Positions 53,602-62,455 are shown, numbered from the stretch's first letter. The stretch is 64,000 nt of DNA from Njordibacter sp905182035 (GCF_047730075.1 NZ_CP159831.1:2604001-2668000), one strand, 5' to 3'. Translations and numbers: made by a program. The notes: a model not told the origin generated them from the sequence alone.

Positions 53602-54602
53602 GCAAGCCTCAATCCATCGTCTGAAAACAGATGAAGATGTGCATGATTTGGAGTAAGAAACACTTTTTCTCCATAATGCAGGCTAACCTCACCACTTGCT
53701 CTGACCGTAATCGGTTCTGGAAAAGCGTCACATTTCACATGAAAAAAGGTATCAGAGCCTAGGTGCTCTGATACACCAATAATGCCAGACCATACCCCTT
53801 CTTGGTCTGAAATCGAAAGGTGTTCGGGCCGGATGCCAATGGTCTTCGCACCCAATTTGACGGCTTCAGGTCCTTTAAGTAAGTTCATAGAAGGCGAGCC
53901 AATGAAACCCGCTACAAAAACGTTTTTAGGCTTACTGTATAACTCAAGTGGGCTACCTACCTGCTCGATATTACCCGCTTTTAACACCACAATTCGGTCA
54001 GCCATAGTCATGGCCTCAACCTGATCGTGAGTTACATAAACCATGGTTGTGGCCAGTCGTTTGTGCAATTCACCAATTTCAAGTCGCATTTCAACCCGCA
54101 AGGCAGCGTCCAAGTTTGAAAGTGGTTCGTCAAACAAGAAGGCTTTGGGTTCGCGCACGATGGCTCGACCAATCGCCACACGCTGTCGTTGTCCCCCTGA
54201 TAAAAGCCCTGGTCGGCGCTCAAGATAATCAGTTAGGTTAAGCACTTCTGCTGCTGCCATCACCTTGCTATTAATCTTGTCTCGGCCAAGCTTAGCCATT
54301 TTAAGTGGGAAAGCGATGTTGTTGCGCACAGTCATATGCGGGTAAAGAGCATATGACTGAAAAACCATAGCCAATTTACGCTTGGCCGGTGCCAATTGTG
54401 TAGAGTCTTTACCATCGATATGAATTTGGCCTCCTGTTAAATCTTCAAGGCCTGCAATAAGGCGTAAGAGTGTCGATTTTCCACAGCCTGACGGTCCCAC
54501 AAATACGGTGAATTCTCCATCTTCTATGGTCAAGTCCAAGGGTGGTATAACTTCCACACCGTCAAAGCTCTTATTAACTTGATCAAGTACAATGCGTCCC
54601 AT
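53598..54602 (-). CDS. smoK: Polyol ABC transporter ATP-binding protein SmoK
   Basis: The 334-residue MalK/UgpC-type ATPase has Walker A GPSGCGKST (residues 36-44), signature LSGGQRQRVAIGRA, Walker B AFLFDEPLSNLD, the switch His in YVTHDQVEAMT and a C-terminal TOBE domain with IGIRPEHL. It energises the SmoFG permease. It follows smoG by 14 bp and overlaps smoS. Confidence 0.94.
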   Translation of the reverse strand: MGRIVLDQVNKSFDGVEVIPPLDLTIEDGEFTVFVGPSGCGKSTLLRLIAGLEDLTGGQIHIDGKDSTQLAPAKRKLAMVFQSYALYPHMTVRNNIAFPLKMAKLGRDKINSKVMAAAEVLNLTDYLERRPGLLSGGQRQRVAIGRAIVREPKAFLFDEPLSNLDAALRVEMRLEIGELHKRLATTMVYVTHDQVEAMTMADRIVVLKAGNIEQVGSPLELYSKPKNVFVAGFIGSPSMNLLKGPEAVKLGAKTIGIRPEHLSISDQEGVWSGIIGVSEHLGSDTFFHVKCDAFPEPITVRASGEVSLHYGEKVFLTPNHAHLHLFSDDGLRLA

Positions 54603-54616
54603 GAGTAAGGTCCTTA

Positions 54617-55447
54617 TTATTTTACGGCGCCGAAAGTTAGGCCACGTACGAGTTGTTTTTGACTAAACCAGCCTAGGATCAGAATTGGAGCGATAGCCAT
54701 GGTTGAGGCAGCGCTTAGTTTGGCGTAGAACAACCCCTCAGGGCTTGAGTAACTGGCGATAAAAGCTGTGAGAGGTGCAGCCTTTGCAGCAGTCAGATTG
54801 AGTGTCCAAAAAGCCTCATTCCAAGCTAAAATGACATTGAGTAGGATCGTCGACGCTATGCCAGGAACTGCCATGGGCATCAGCACGTAGAAAATTTCTG
54901 ATTTAAGTGTCGCCCCATCCATACGAGCCGCCTCAAGTATTTCTCCAGGAATTTCCTTAAAATAGGTGTACAGCATCCACACAATAATGGGCAGATTAAT
55001 CAACATCAAAACCACAATCAAACCCAAGCGAGTATCAAGTACGCCCAGTTCAATAAAAATCAGGTAAAGAGGGTAAAGGACTCCCACCGCTGGCAACATC
55101 TTAGTGGAAAGCATCCAAAGCAAAATATCTTTAGTTCGCTTAGATGGCACAAATGCCATCGACCAAGCAGCAGGCACAGCAATTAGCACACCCAAAAGTG
55201 TTGAGCCACCGGCGATGAAAACTGAGTTCCATAAAAAACGCATATAGTTTGAGCGTTCTTGTACCACCTGATAATTTTCTAGGGTCCAATCAAAGTTAAG
55301 AAAAAGAGGTGGGCTGGCAATGGCCTGCGCCTCAGTTTTGAAACTCGTTAAAATAGTCCATAAAATGGGAAAAAAAATCATTAGACCGATAGACCATGCA
55401 GCAACGGTGGTCAGCATCTTCAGCTGCATTGAATTAGAACGTGCCAT
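54617..55447 (-). CDS. smoG: Polyol ABC transporter permease SmoG
   Basis: A 276-residue inner-membrane permease of the MalG type with about six membrane segments. The ATPase-contact EAA loop is EILEAARMDGATLKSEIFYVLMP shown here from EAARMDGA to VLMP. The C-terminus ends in FSQKQLVRGLTFGAVK, typical of MalG relatives. It lies 11 bp after smoF. Confidence 0.93.
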   Translation of the reverse strand: MARSNSMQLKMLTTVAAWSIGLMIFFPILWTILTSFKTEAQAIASPPLFLNFDWTLENYQVVQERSNYMRFLWNSVFIAGGSTLLGVLIAVPAAWSMAFVPSKRTKDILLWMLSTKMLPAVGVLYPLYLIFIELGVLDTRLGLIVVLMLINLPIIVWMLYTYFKEIPGEILEAARMDGATLKSEIFYVLMPMAVPGIASTILLNVILAWNEAFWTLNLTAAKAAPLTAFIASYSSPEGLFYAKLSAASTMAIAPILILGWFSQKQLVRGLTFGAVK

Positions 55448-55458
55448 TTGAGCCTTCC

Positions 55459-56325
55459 TTAAGCATCTAGGTTTTTGCCAACGATGCGCATTAAAAACAG
55501 CGCTACAATATTGGCTAAAATGATAGCGTAAACGCCACCAGCCGAACCAAGGCCAATATTTTGTGAATCAGTAATGCGCTGGAAAATTAAATAAGTCAGT
55601 GTTCTGGTATCGAAAGCGCCTGACGTAGTGACAAAAATCTCAGCGAAAGTTGAGAGGATGAAGATGGTTTGAATTAAAATAACCACTGTAATGGCGCGCC
55701 CTAAGTGAGGTAATACGATAAACCAAAAACGCTTTAAAAGTGGTGCGCCATCCATTTCTGCAGCTTCCATCTGTTCACTGTCTAAAGATTGTCTAGCCGT
55801 TAATAAAATTAAAGTTGCAAACGGTAGCCACTGCCAAGAAACAATCATAATAATGGAGGGTAATGCGGCGTCAGTGAGCCATATTACCGGTTCAGCGCCA
55901 AAAGCCTTAAAAAGGTGGGCAAATAGACCGTTGACTGGGTCCATGAACATATTTTTCCAAAGTAATGCAGACACTGTAGGCATGACAAAAAATGGCGCAA
56001 TCACCAAAATACGCACAATGCCTTGTCCCCACATGGGTTGATCCAAAAGCATGGCTAAAAGGACGCCAAGCACAACCGTAATCACTAATACACTGATAAC
56101 GATGATAAGCGTCGTCTGAACAGCAGGCCAAAAACTACTTGATGTCAAAAACCGCACGTAGTTGTCAAAGCCAGCAAAGCCAAGATCACCACCACGCATG
56201 GGTAAGAATTTTCTAAAAGAGAACCAAAAGGTCATGGTTAACGGCACCAACATCCAGCCTAAAAGTAGGATCACAGCTGGCGCCATCATTACTCGCGCGG
56301 CGGATCGGGATGCATTGGTGGACAT
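55459..56325 (-). CDS. smoF: Polyol ABC transporter permease SmoF
   Basis: A 288-residue MalF-type permease with about six membrane segments. The EAA loop is MEAAEMDGAPLLKRFWFIVLP. FGNTT-like motifs of MalF are absent, as in other polyol carriers. It lies 125 bp after the binding-protein gene, with an intercistronic hairpin between. Confidence 0.93.
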   Translation of the reverse strand: MSTNASRSAARVMMAPAVILLLGWMLVPLTMTFWFSFRKFLPMRGGDLGFAGFDNYVRFLTSSSFWPAVQTTLIIVISVLVITVVLGVLLAMLLDQPMWGQGIVRILVIAPFFVMPTVSALLWKNMFMDPVNGLFAHLFKAFGAEPVIWLTDAALPSIIMIVSWQWLPFATLILLTARQSLDSEQMEAAEMDGAPLLKRFWFIVLPHLGRAITVVILIQTIFILSTFAEIFVTTSGAFDTRTLTYLIFQRITDSQNIGLGSAGGVYAIILANIVALFLMRIVGKNLDA

Positions 56326-56406
56326 ATGTATTTCCTCCGGTGACAGGACAGTGCCAAATCACACGAAATTAAGAGTCTACTAAGGTGGGTTGTGTTAGGT
56401 AATAGT

Positions 56407-56436
56407 ACCAGAGGGCCGTAACTTATGCCCTCTGGT
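56407..56436 (-). promoter_or_regulatory. Intercistronic hairpin between smoE and smoF
   Basis: ACCAGAGGGC and GCCCTCTGGT form a perfect 10-bp stem with a 10-nt loop and no U-tract. Hairpins in this place protect the binding-protein mRNA in other sugar ABC operons and raise its dose over the permeases. Confidence 0.7.
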
Positions 56437-56450
56437 TTAAAGCGAACAGC

Positions 56451-57755
56451 TTAGCGGTAGCCAGCTGCTTCCATAGCTTCGTTAGTGATGGCTTGCGCCT
56501 TCGCTAGTGCTTCTGCCACAGTTTGCTGACCAGCATAGGCTGCAGAGAATTCTTGGCTAACTTCTGTTGCGATACCAGCAAACTCTGGAATAGCCGCGAA
56601 CTGGATACCCACGTATGGGCTAGGATCGACGGTTGAGTTTGTTGGATCAGCCGACAGGATTGAATCCAATGTCATCTGCGCAAAAGGAACTGCCATGTAG
56701 TTTGGATTCTTGTAAAGTGAGGTACGTGCTCCTGGAGGAACGTTAGCCCAACCTTCTTTAGCTGCTACTAGCTCAATGTAAGATTTGTTAGTTGCCCACT
56801 CAAGAAACTCTTTCGCAGCAGCTTCTTGCTGAGTGCCAGCAGGAATTGCTAGAGCCCATGCCCAAAGCCAGTTAGACCGCACACCTAAACCATTATCTGG
56901 TGCTAGAGCGAAATCAACCTTGTCTGCAACAGTAGAGTCTTTAGGATTTGTTACGAAAGACGCTGCCACAGTGGCGTCAATCCACATGCCACATTTACCC
57001 TGTTGAAAGAGCGAAAGGTTTTCGTTAAAGCCATTGGTTGAGTAGCCTGGAGGGCCTGCATCATTCATCATGTTAACGTAAAAGTTAAGCGTGTCTGACC
57101 ATTCGCGTGAATCGAACTGTGCATTCCAATCTTCATCAAACCAACGGGCACCAAACGAGTTGGACATTGCAGTAATAAATGCACCACCTTCACCCCAACC
57201 TGCTTTACCACGAATACACACACCATAAACTTCGTTATCACGGTCTGTCATTGCACGCGCAGCTTTAGCTATAAATGACCAGCTAGGCGCAGCTGGCATT
57301 TCCATGCCTGCAGCTTCCATTAGGTCTGTGCGGTACATAACCATTGAACTTTCACCATAGAATGGTGCAGCATAAAGGGTACCTTCATGAGACAAACCAC
57401 CTGCCATTGCTGGCAAAAGATCACCCACATCATATTCAGCTGAAAGGTCATCTAGCGGAACTAACCAACCGTTTGCTCCCCAAATTGGGGTTTCATACAT
57501 ACCGATGGTCATCACGTCAAAGGATCCACCTTTAGTGGTAATGTCCGTAGTAACACGCTGCCTTAAAACGTTTTCTTCAAGTGTGACCCACTCCACAGTG
57601 TGTCCAGTTTTAGCAGTGAAGTCATCTGTTAAACCTTGCATACGGATCATGTCACCGTTGTTTACTGTAGCCACAGTGATTACATCTGCCTGCACTCCCA
57701 GCGCACTAACCGCTGACAGAGCTGTCGCAGCAAGTATGGTATTTTTTAATTTCAT
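56451..57755 (-). CDS. smoE: Polyol ABC transporter substrate-binding protein SmoE
   Basis: The 434-residue periplasmic binding protein has a signal peptide (MKLKNTILAATALSAVSA, cleavage after VQA), then VITVATVNNGDMIRMQGL and the family motif GVCIRGKAGWGEGGAFITAM in parts. The aromatic-rich region WAWALAIPAGTQQEAAAKEF fits group 1 sugar/polyol binders. ATG 57755 is chosen because GGAGG lies 5 nt upstream; the adjacent ATG is only 2 nt away. It is the first gene of the polyol operon. Confidence 0.93.
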   Translation of the reverse strand: MKLKNTILAATALSAVSALGVQADVITVATVNNGDMIRMQGLTDDFTAKTGHTVEWVTLEENVLRQRVTTDITTKGGSFDVMTIGMYETPIWGANGWLVPLDDLSAEYDVGDLLPAMAGGLSHEGTLYAAPFYGESSMVMYRTDLMEAAGMEMPAAPSWSFIAKAARAMTDRDNEVYGVCIRGKAGWGEGGAFITAMSNSFGARWFDEDWNAQFDSREWSDTLNFYVNMMNDAGPPGYSTNGFNENLSLFQQGKCGMWIDATVAASFVTNPKDSTVADKVDFALAPDNGLGVRSNWLWAWALAIPAGTQQEAAAKEFLEWATNKSYIELVAAKEGWANVPPGARTSLYKNPNYMAVPFAQMTLDSILSADPTNSTVDPSPYVGIQFAAIPEFAGIATEVSQEFSAAYAGQQTVAEALAKAQAITNEAMEAAGYR

Positions 57756-57758
57756 CAT

Positions 57759-57772
57759 ATCCTCCGGAGGAT
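57759..57772 (-). promoter_or_regulatory. Palindromic Shine-Dalgarno of smoE
   Basis: ATCCTCCGGAGGAT is a perfect 14-bp palindrome containing the GGAGG ribosome-binding site and its complement immediately upstream. The centre is too tight for a full hairpin, but dimerisation or partial pairing could mask the site. Confidence 0.5.
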
Positions 57773-57838
57773 TTAGATTTATAAATTTTTGATAGATATT
57801 TTTATAATTTACTTCGTCGGCGACCAAGCCGATGTCTC

Positions 57839-57868
57839 ATCATATACTCAAGCTTTTACACTTGTCAA
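57839..57868 (-). promoter_or_regulatory. Promoter of the smo operon
   Basis: A perfect TTGACA lies 18 bp from TATGAT (or 16 bp from TATATG) on the minus strand, giving a leader of about 75-80 nt before smoE. Confidence 0.7.
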
Positions 57869-57944
57869 TTATTAATGTTAGTTGCTTTAATAAATAAATA
57901 AGACTATTCTCGCCAGTAAGGTTTAGCTTATTCAGCTCATTTAA

Positions 57945-57975
57945 ATTGACTTAAATTGTTTTATATTGACTTAAA
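57945..57975. repeat. Tandem direct repeat ATTGACTTAAA, 20-bp period
   Basis: ATTGACTTAAA occurs at 57945-57955 and again at 57965-57975, exactly 20 bp apart, about two helical turns, in the smoE-ROK divergent region. It looks like a tandem operator; the ROK regulator is the natural candidate to bind it. Confidence 0.55.
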
Positions 57976-58073
57976 GAACGTTTAAAATGGCCGACCAATA
58001 AAACTAAATTTACGATCGAATGCCTTAGGCACTTGGTTTCGAGCCATTCACATCGCTAAAAGGAACTTCACTG

Positions 58074-59243
58074 ATGCGCCTAGACGAGAACCAAAAAAGG
58101 GTCTTTAATGAATTTAGGCTTAACAAAAGAGCATCGAAAGCTGATGTCTCTCTAAAAGTAAATTTGACTCACCCAGCGGTCACACAAATTGTGCGCAAGC
58201 TCTGCCAGTTGGGCTACCTTAAGGAAGATGACGAAAAGCGCAAAGGCCTACGCGGCCAGCCGGCCACTATTTATAGCATTTCAGACAAAAACATATTTGT
58301 TGGGATTCATGTTGGGCGCAGTCGCTTTGAGTTTGTAGCCGTTGAACTCACTGGGAATATTTTGAAAAGCGTCACTATACCAGTTGGATTCCTTCAGCAA
58401 GAGAAGCTAAAATCCTTGAGTCAAAAGGAATTGGATGACTTCCTTGCATCAAAAGAATTAAATGGAAGGCATATCGTTGGTGTGGGTATATCAACCCCCT
58501 ATTTTTGGGAAGGTTGGCAATCGATTCTGCCACCAAACAACGTCATTGATCAGTCTTGGAGCTCAAATTTGGTCACTAGCCTATTCAAATTATCCGGTGT
58601 AGATAGCTTAATCGTTGAAAACGACGGCTCATCTGCTGCTCTTGGGGAGTTAACTTTTGGCACAGGCGCAATTCATAAAGATTTTCTGTACGTCAACATT
58701 GGTACTTTGATTGGTGGAGGGTTGGTTATTGACGGCACCCTTCGCACAGGTCCGCACGGAAACTCCGCAGCGGTAGCGCCTTTTCCAGTCTCACAATCTC
58801 ACCTATCAACTGCGCAAAAATCAGGTCACTCATTTGAACCATTGCTCAGCCGGGCATCATTATATTCACTCATAGAACATGCTGATCGCAAGGGGTTAAA
58901 GTTAGACCTTACTACACTGGATGAGATCACATGCAAAGAGACCATCCTCTGCCTTGATGAATGGGTTGAGGACTGTTCAAGCGCTTTAGCACAGTTCTTA
59001 ATTGGGGTTTGGTCACTCATCGATATTGAGGCCATTGTTCTGGATGGTGGATTGCCTAAATCTGTTTTGCATAGGATCATTAATAGGACTTTACATCATG
59101 TGCAAGACTTTCACACTGAAGGCATCATCACGTGTGATGTGAAACTTGGGGAACTTGGTTCATTGGCTCAATCAATTGGAGCAGCATGCTTGCCTATGCT
59201 TAGCATTCTGGGACGCCCCCCCACTAAACACAGTGAACATTAA
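58074..59243 (+). CDS. ROK-family transcriptional regulator
   Basis: The 389-residue protein has an N-terminal winged helix (NQKRVFNEFRLNKRASKADV, then VNLTHPAVTQIVRKLCQLGY) and a C-terminal ROK sugar-kinase-like domain with VGVGISTPYFW, IVENDGSSAALGE and NIGTLIGGGLVIDG. The usual ROK zinc motif with CxCGxxGC is absent; the corresponding region reads GPHGNSAAVAPFP. It is divergent from smoE and probably senses a polyol, fructose or a phosphate ester. Confidence 0.88.
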   Translation: MRLDENQKRVFNEFRLNKRASKADVSLKVNLTHPAVTQIVRKLCQLGYLKEDDEKRKGLRGQPATIYSISDKNIFVGIHVGRSRFEFVAVELTGNILKSVTIPVGFLQQEKLKSLSQKELDDFLASKELNGRHIVGVGISTPYFWEGWQSILPPNNVIDQSWSSNLVTSLFKLSGVDSLIVENDGSSAALGELTFGTGAIHKDFLYVNIGTLIGGGLVIDGTLRTGPHGNSAAVAPFPVSQSHLSTAQKSGHSFEPLLSRASLYSLIEHADRKGLKLDLTTLDEITCKETILCLDEWVEDCSSALAQFLIGVWSLIDIEAIVLDGGLPKSVLHRIINRTLHHVQDFHTEGIITCDVKLGELGSLAQSIGAACLPMLSILGRPPTKHSEH

Positions 59244-59380
59244 TAGCATCAGGGCATAACTCGCCCTAATCCCATTTTGTAGCATATATACAGCCCAATA
59301 GAGCGTATTCGTGAATTTTTAAGGGCCAAGTACAATGAAAAAATTGACGATATTTAAATGCATTTCAACATACAGACGAT

Positions 59381-59400
59381 AGCCCCTAATTATAGGGGCT
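59381..59400. repeat. Small perfect hairpin AGCCCCTA/TAGGGGCT
   Basis: An 8-bp perfect stem with a 4-nt loop lies 140 bp after the ROK gene and just before the transporter remnant. There is no U-tract, so terminator function is doubtful. Confidence 0.4.
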
Positions 59401-59574
59401 AAAATCATACCATTTATATTAACCACGCTAGTAACCCTGCTAGCCTTTGCTGCTAATTCATTACTTAACCGTGGCGCCTTACAGTATGAATTAATTGGGC
59501 CCAGAGAATTTACTATATTGAGAGTAGCTTTTGGGGCCTTGACACTTTTCCTATTGCTGGCCTTGCTTAACTAA
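59401..59574 (+). pseudogene. DMT/EamA transporter N-terminal remnant
   Basis: The frame reads IPFILTTLVTLLAFAANSLL, then NRGALQYELIGPREFTILR and VAFGALTLFLLLALLN before TAA. This is the first one or two membrane segments of an EamA transporter; a full protein has about 290 residues. There is no start codon in frame near the beginning. Confidence 0.75.
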
Positions 59575-59652
59575 CACTTGCCAAAACCCATACCATTTAA
59601 GGGTATGGTTGGGCACTTTATTCACTTAATGGACATAAGGTAAAACGACCCA

Positions 59653-60312
59653 ATGAGCACAACCTCTATAGAACAAGACATAATTCAGGTCTGTGAACTT
59701 GTAAAGAGCAAGACACGTAAGGGGCATCGAACTATTGTAGGAGTGGCTGGACCACCGGCCTCCGGCAAATCAACACTTGCAGAGTTGGTGGTTGAACACC
59801 TCAATAATGATGCCAATGCAACCGTACCAATGGCTTCAATGTTGCCGATGGACGGTTATCACTTAGATAACCCACTGTTGATTGCAAGAGGCCTGCTGGA
59901 CCGCAAAGGCGCGCCAGAAACATTCAATGCGCACGGGTTTTGCGAAATGGTAAAAAGCCTTTCAACCACCAACGTGGAAACCTTTCACCCCAACTTTAAC
60001 AGGCATATGGACTTGGCTATAGCCAACTCAATTGCCATCCACCCAGACACTCAAGTGATTGTGGTCGAGGGTAACTACCTATTACTGAAAACCGAGCCAT
60101 GGGCTTCTTTACGCGAAGTGTTTGACGCTACCGTATTGGTTTGCCCACCTATTGAAGCCCTTCGCGACCGCTTGCAACAGCGATGGATCAAATATGGGCT
60201 AGACCCAGAAGCGGCTAAGTTACGAGCAACACAAAATGATTTAGTGAATGTGCAACTGGTCATTAGCGATAGTTACGATGGCGATTTGATGTTGTCGCAG
60301 GACTACACCTAA
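59653..60312 (+). CDS. P-loop kinase of the YggC/FrcK family, second copy
   Basis: The 219-residue protein has Walker A GPPASGKST near residues 33-41, LPMDGYHLDN, RKGAPETFNA and VVEGNYLLLKTEPW, matching the kinase at 50644-51333 motif for motif but with clearly different sequence elsewhere. It is on the plus strand, beyond the ROK gene and transporter remnant, and ends the polyol island. The two copies are therefore divergent paralogues, not a recent duplication. Confidence 0.85.
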   Translation: MSTTSIEQDIIQVCELVKSKTRKGHRTIVGVAGPPASGKSTLAELVVEHLNNDANATVPMASMLPMDGYHLDNPLLIARGLLDRKGAPETFNAHGFCEMVKSLSTTNVETFHPNFNRHMDLAIANSIAIHPDTQVIVVEGNYLLLKTEPWASLREVFDATVLVCPPIEALRDRLQQRWIKYGLDPEAAKLRATQNDLVNVQLVISDSYDGDLMLSQDYT

Positions 60313-60629
60313 TTTGGTGTGGGGACGCAAAAAAACCATTTAAAGTGCATTGAAGTATGATGTGTACCAATAATTGGATAAATAGTATTGGTTAATAATT
60401 ACCTGATGATTAGAATCGAGGATGATGATATTCACCAAAGAATTGGTAATGAAAAAGCAACCATGTTGAACTCGATACTAGCTGAAATTGCCGCTTCTTA
60501 TGACTAACTCCTTAATTGTGATGTATGACCTTCCTATGACTGTTACATGCGCTCTATAACTTTACTATTACCACTATTATATAAATGCTTATTAGTCGGC
60601 TACAGGGCCAATTAACCAAACTTTTGGAA
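60313..60629. other. Interval of 317 bp without a recognised gene
   Basis: A 33-codon open frame beginning MIRIEDDDIHQRIGNEKATM near 60408 has no known family. It may be debris like the IS3 fragment that follows. Confidence 0.35.
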
Positions 60630-60759
60630 AGGACCATCATAGGTATGTTCAATTATATTGAGCTGTTTTACAATCCAACACGACGCCATGGAAATAACGG
60701 TGACTTGTCACCCATGGAGTTTGAAAATAACTATTTTAGGAACCAAGCGGGTGTCTAGA
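60630..60759 (+). pseudogene. IS3-family transposase C-terminal fragment, frameshifted
   Basis: The frame reads RTIIGMFNYIELFYNPTRRH and LSPMEF, the last part of the IS3-type DDE transposase (orfB). A run of four Ts at 60720-60723 shifts the frame, after which ENNYFRNQAGV follows in the other frame. No inverted terminal repeat or orfA was found. Confidence 0.75.
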
Positions 60760-60990
60760 AAAATGGGTGCGTATCAGTGCCCTCTATGGCACCCTAGACC
60801 AACCTTAATGCATCTGCTGGTGTTGGTTTAGTGCAAGTCCTTAGCTGTCTCAGGAGCCTAGGGTAACAGTGCCTATAGAGCATGAGTATGGCCATAGTGC
60901 TGCACAAGGCTGACATTTAGGTTGACCTTAGGCGCGTCATCAATGAAACACCAAAAGTAGCCATATTACCCTGTTTTAAGAGAACTGCTA
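60760..60990. other. 231-bp noncoding interval
   Basis: Nothing recognisable. It lies between IS3 debris and the 3' end of the squalene/phytoene synthase gene. Confidence 0.4.
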
Positions 60991-62025
60991 TTAAGGCAAA
61001 CCGCGGGCTACGCGTTTAAAAAACAACTTAACCAAGCCATTACTGCGACCAATGAAGCGGGTCACGACAAAGATGATTTTAACCTTATTGTGGGATATTT
61101 TAATCTGTGAACTTTGTTGAAAATCTGGCTGCTTATTGATGTTCTTTAAGGTTAATAAGGCCATACCAATGGCCCACAGACAAAAGTTACGGTAGCCCTG
61201 CTCCGCCTTTGGGATCATTAACGTGTAGCTTAAGGCGTCCTGCAGGTGCCCATGGGCAATAGCCACCAGCTCCCTCACCCCCCGGTGAAAATCAGGATTA
61301 GTGCGTTGCTTAGATAAAACCTGCAATTCAATGTTGTACTTGCTAAAAACATCTTGCGGTAACCAGCAAATCTCACGATCTTGGTCTTGCCAAATATCCT
61401 TGAGAATATTGGTCATTTGCAAACCTTGGCCAAAGGACACGGCCAAGGGCATAAGCTGGGCTTGACTGTGCCTTAGTTTGCTTGAGTAATCACAGTAGAG
61501 CAGCGTCAGCATTTCACCGACAATACCAGCCACATGATAACAATAGTCGTTGAGTGCTGGTATATTAGGTAACCCCGAGCGGGGTTGGTGGGCTTGATAG
61601 TGCATCATGCCTTGCACCATAGTGGTTACACATTGCTGGATAATGCTTTGCTGGGTCGGGCTAAAGCTGCGAAATAAGTTCAGGATACGCTGACTGTTGG
61701 CAATCAAATCGAGCTCAGCTGGCGCAGTATCGCGGTGCAGCTGGCGCTGTAATTCGGCCGCCCAAGCAGCCGTCGACTCTTGGCTCTCTAACAAGCCTGT
61801 TAGTTGGTGACTAAACTGTCCTTTCAGAGCTAAGGAAACCTGCGGATCATCTTCAATGGTATCGGCCATACGACACCATAAATAGGCATTGCCCACCACC
61901 TGCACAAGATCCTTTGACAACTGCGGAATAGTTAACGCGAAGGTCCGTGATACCCCCTGCAGAATATAGTCTTGATACTCACTGTCCGTATAGTCACTGG
62001 TATCTGTCAGCCGAAATCGTTTCAT
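60991..62025 (-). CDS. Squalene/phytoene synthase family protein
   Basis: The 344-residue trans-isoprenyl diphosphate synthase has VSRTFALTIPQL, the first Asp-rich motif CRMADTIEDD (D55, D59, D60) and the second NILKDIWQDQDREICWLP. The extended C-terminus resembles squalene synthases more than bacterial CrtB. The reaction would join two farnesyl (or geranylgeranyl) diphosphates head to head. No hopanoid or carotenoid partner gene lies nearby. Confidence 0.85.
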   Translation of the reverse strand: MKRFRLTDTSDYTDSEYQDYILQGVSRTFALTIPQLSKDLVQVVGNAYLWCRMADTIEDDPQVSLALKGQFSHQLTGLLESQESTAAWAAELQRQLHRDTAPAELDLIANSQRILNLFRSFSPTQQSIIQQCVTTMVQGMMHYQAHQPRSGLPNIPALNDYCYHVAGIVGEMLTLLYCDYSSKLRHSQAQLMPLAVSFGQGLQMTNILKDIWQDQDREICWLPQDVFSKYNIELQVLSKQRTNPDFHRGVRELVAIAHGHLQDALSYTLMIPKAEQGYRNFCLWAIGMALLTLKNINKQPDFQQSSQIKISHNKVKIIFVVTRFIGRSNGLVKLFFKRVARGLP

Positions 62026-62044
62026 AAACTAAGTTTAACCGATA

Positions 62045-62266
62045 ATGGCCAACAAGCGAGTCTTGGTCTGCACATTGGCATATGACGCACTGGATACACT
62101 TGTAGATGTCATGCAATCAAGCCAGAGTGACTCGGCTAGAATTGCTGCTGCTACCACGATACTTAATCAAGGTTATGGCAGGCCAACAAAAACTGTATCG
62201 CTTGAGGTTAATACACCGTTTGTGCCTACGGAAATTCGATTAGTAGCTTTCAAAGGGCCAGCTTAA
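62045..62266 (+). CDS. Small phage-terminase-like protein
   Basis: A 73-residue protein with SARIAAATTILNQGYGRPTK, a helical motif common in small phage proteins encoded next to terminase genes. No other phage gene is present, so it may be a lone remnant or a host protein with the same motif. The start lies 19 bp from the divergent squalene synthase start and has no clear Shine-Dalgarno site. Confidence 0.55.
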   Translation: MANKRVLVCTLAYDALDTLVDVMQSSQSDSARIAAATTILNQGYGRPTKTVSLEVNTPFVPTEIRLVAFKGPA

Positions 62267-62455
62267 GATTAGCCGAACCACACCGGTCGATAGTGCAGTT
62301 AGGCGCGCGCTTTGAGGAAAATTTTTTTTGCCCAACAATATTGGGTTGGGGAGTGTATTCGGCTATCATTGTTATAAGCTTTAACCGATCCTGACGTCTA
62401 GCACATTGGAGCGTTTGGGGAGGAATTTTTATTTTTAGACCTAGGGATTAAATAT

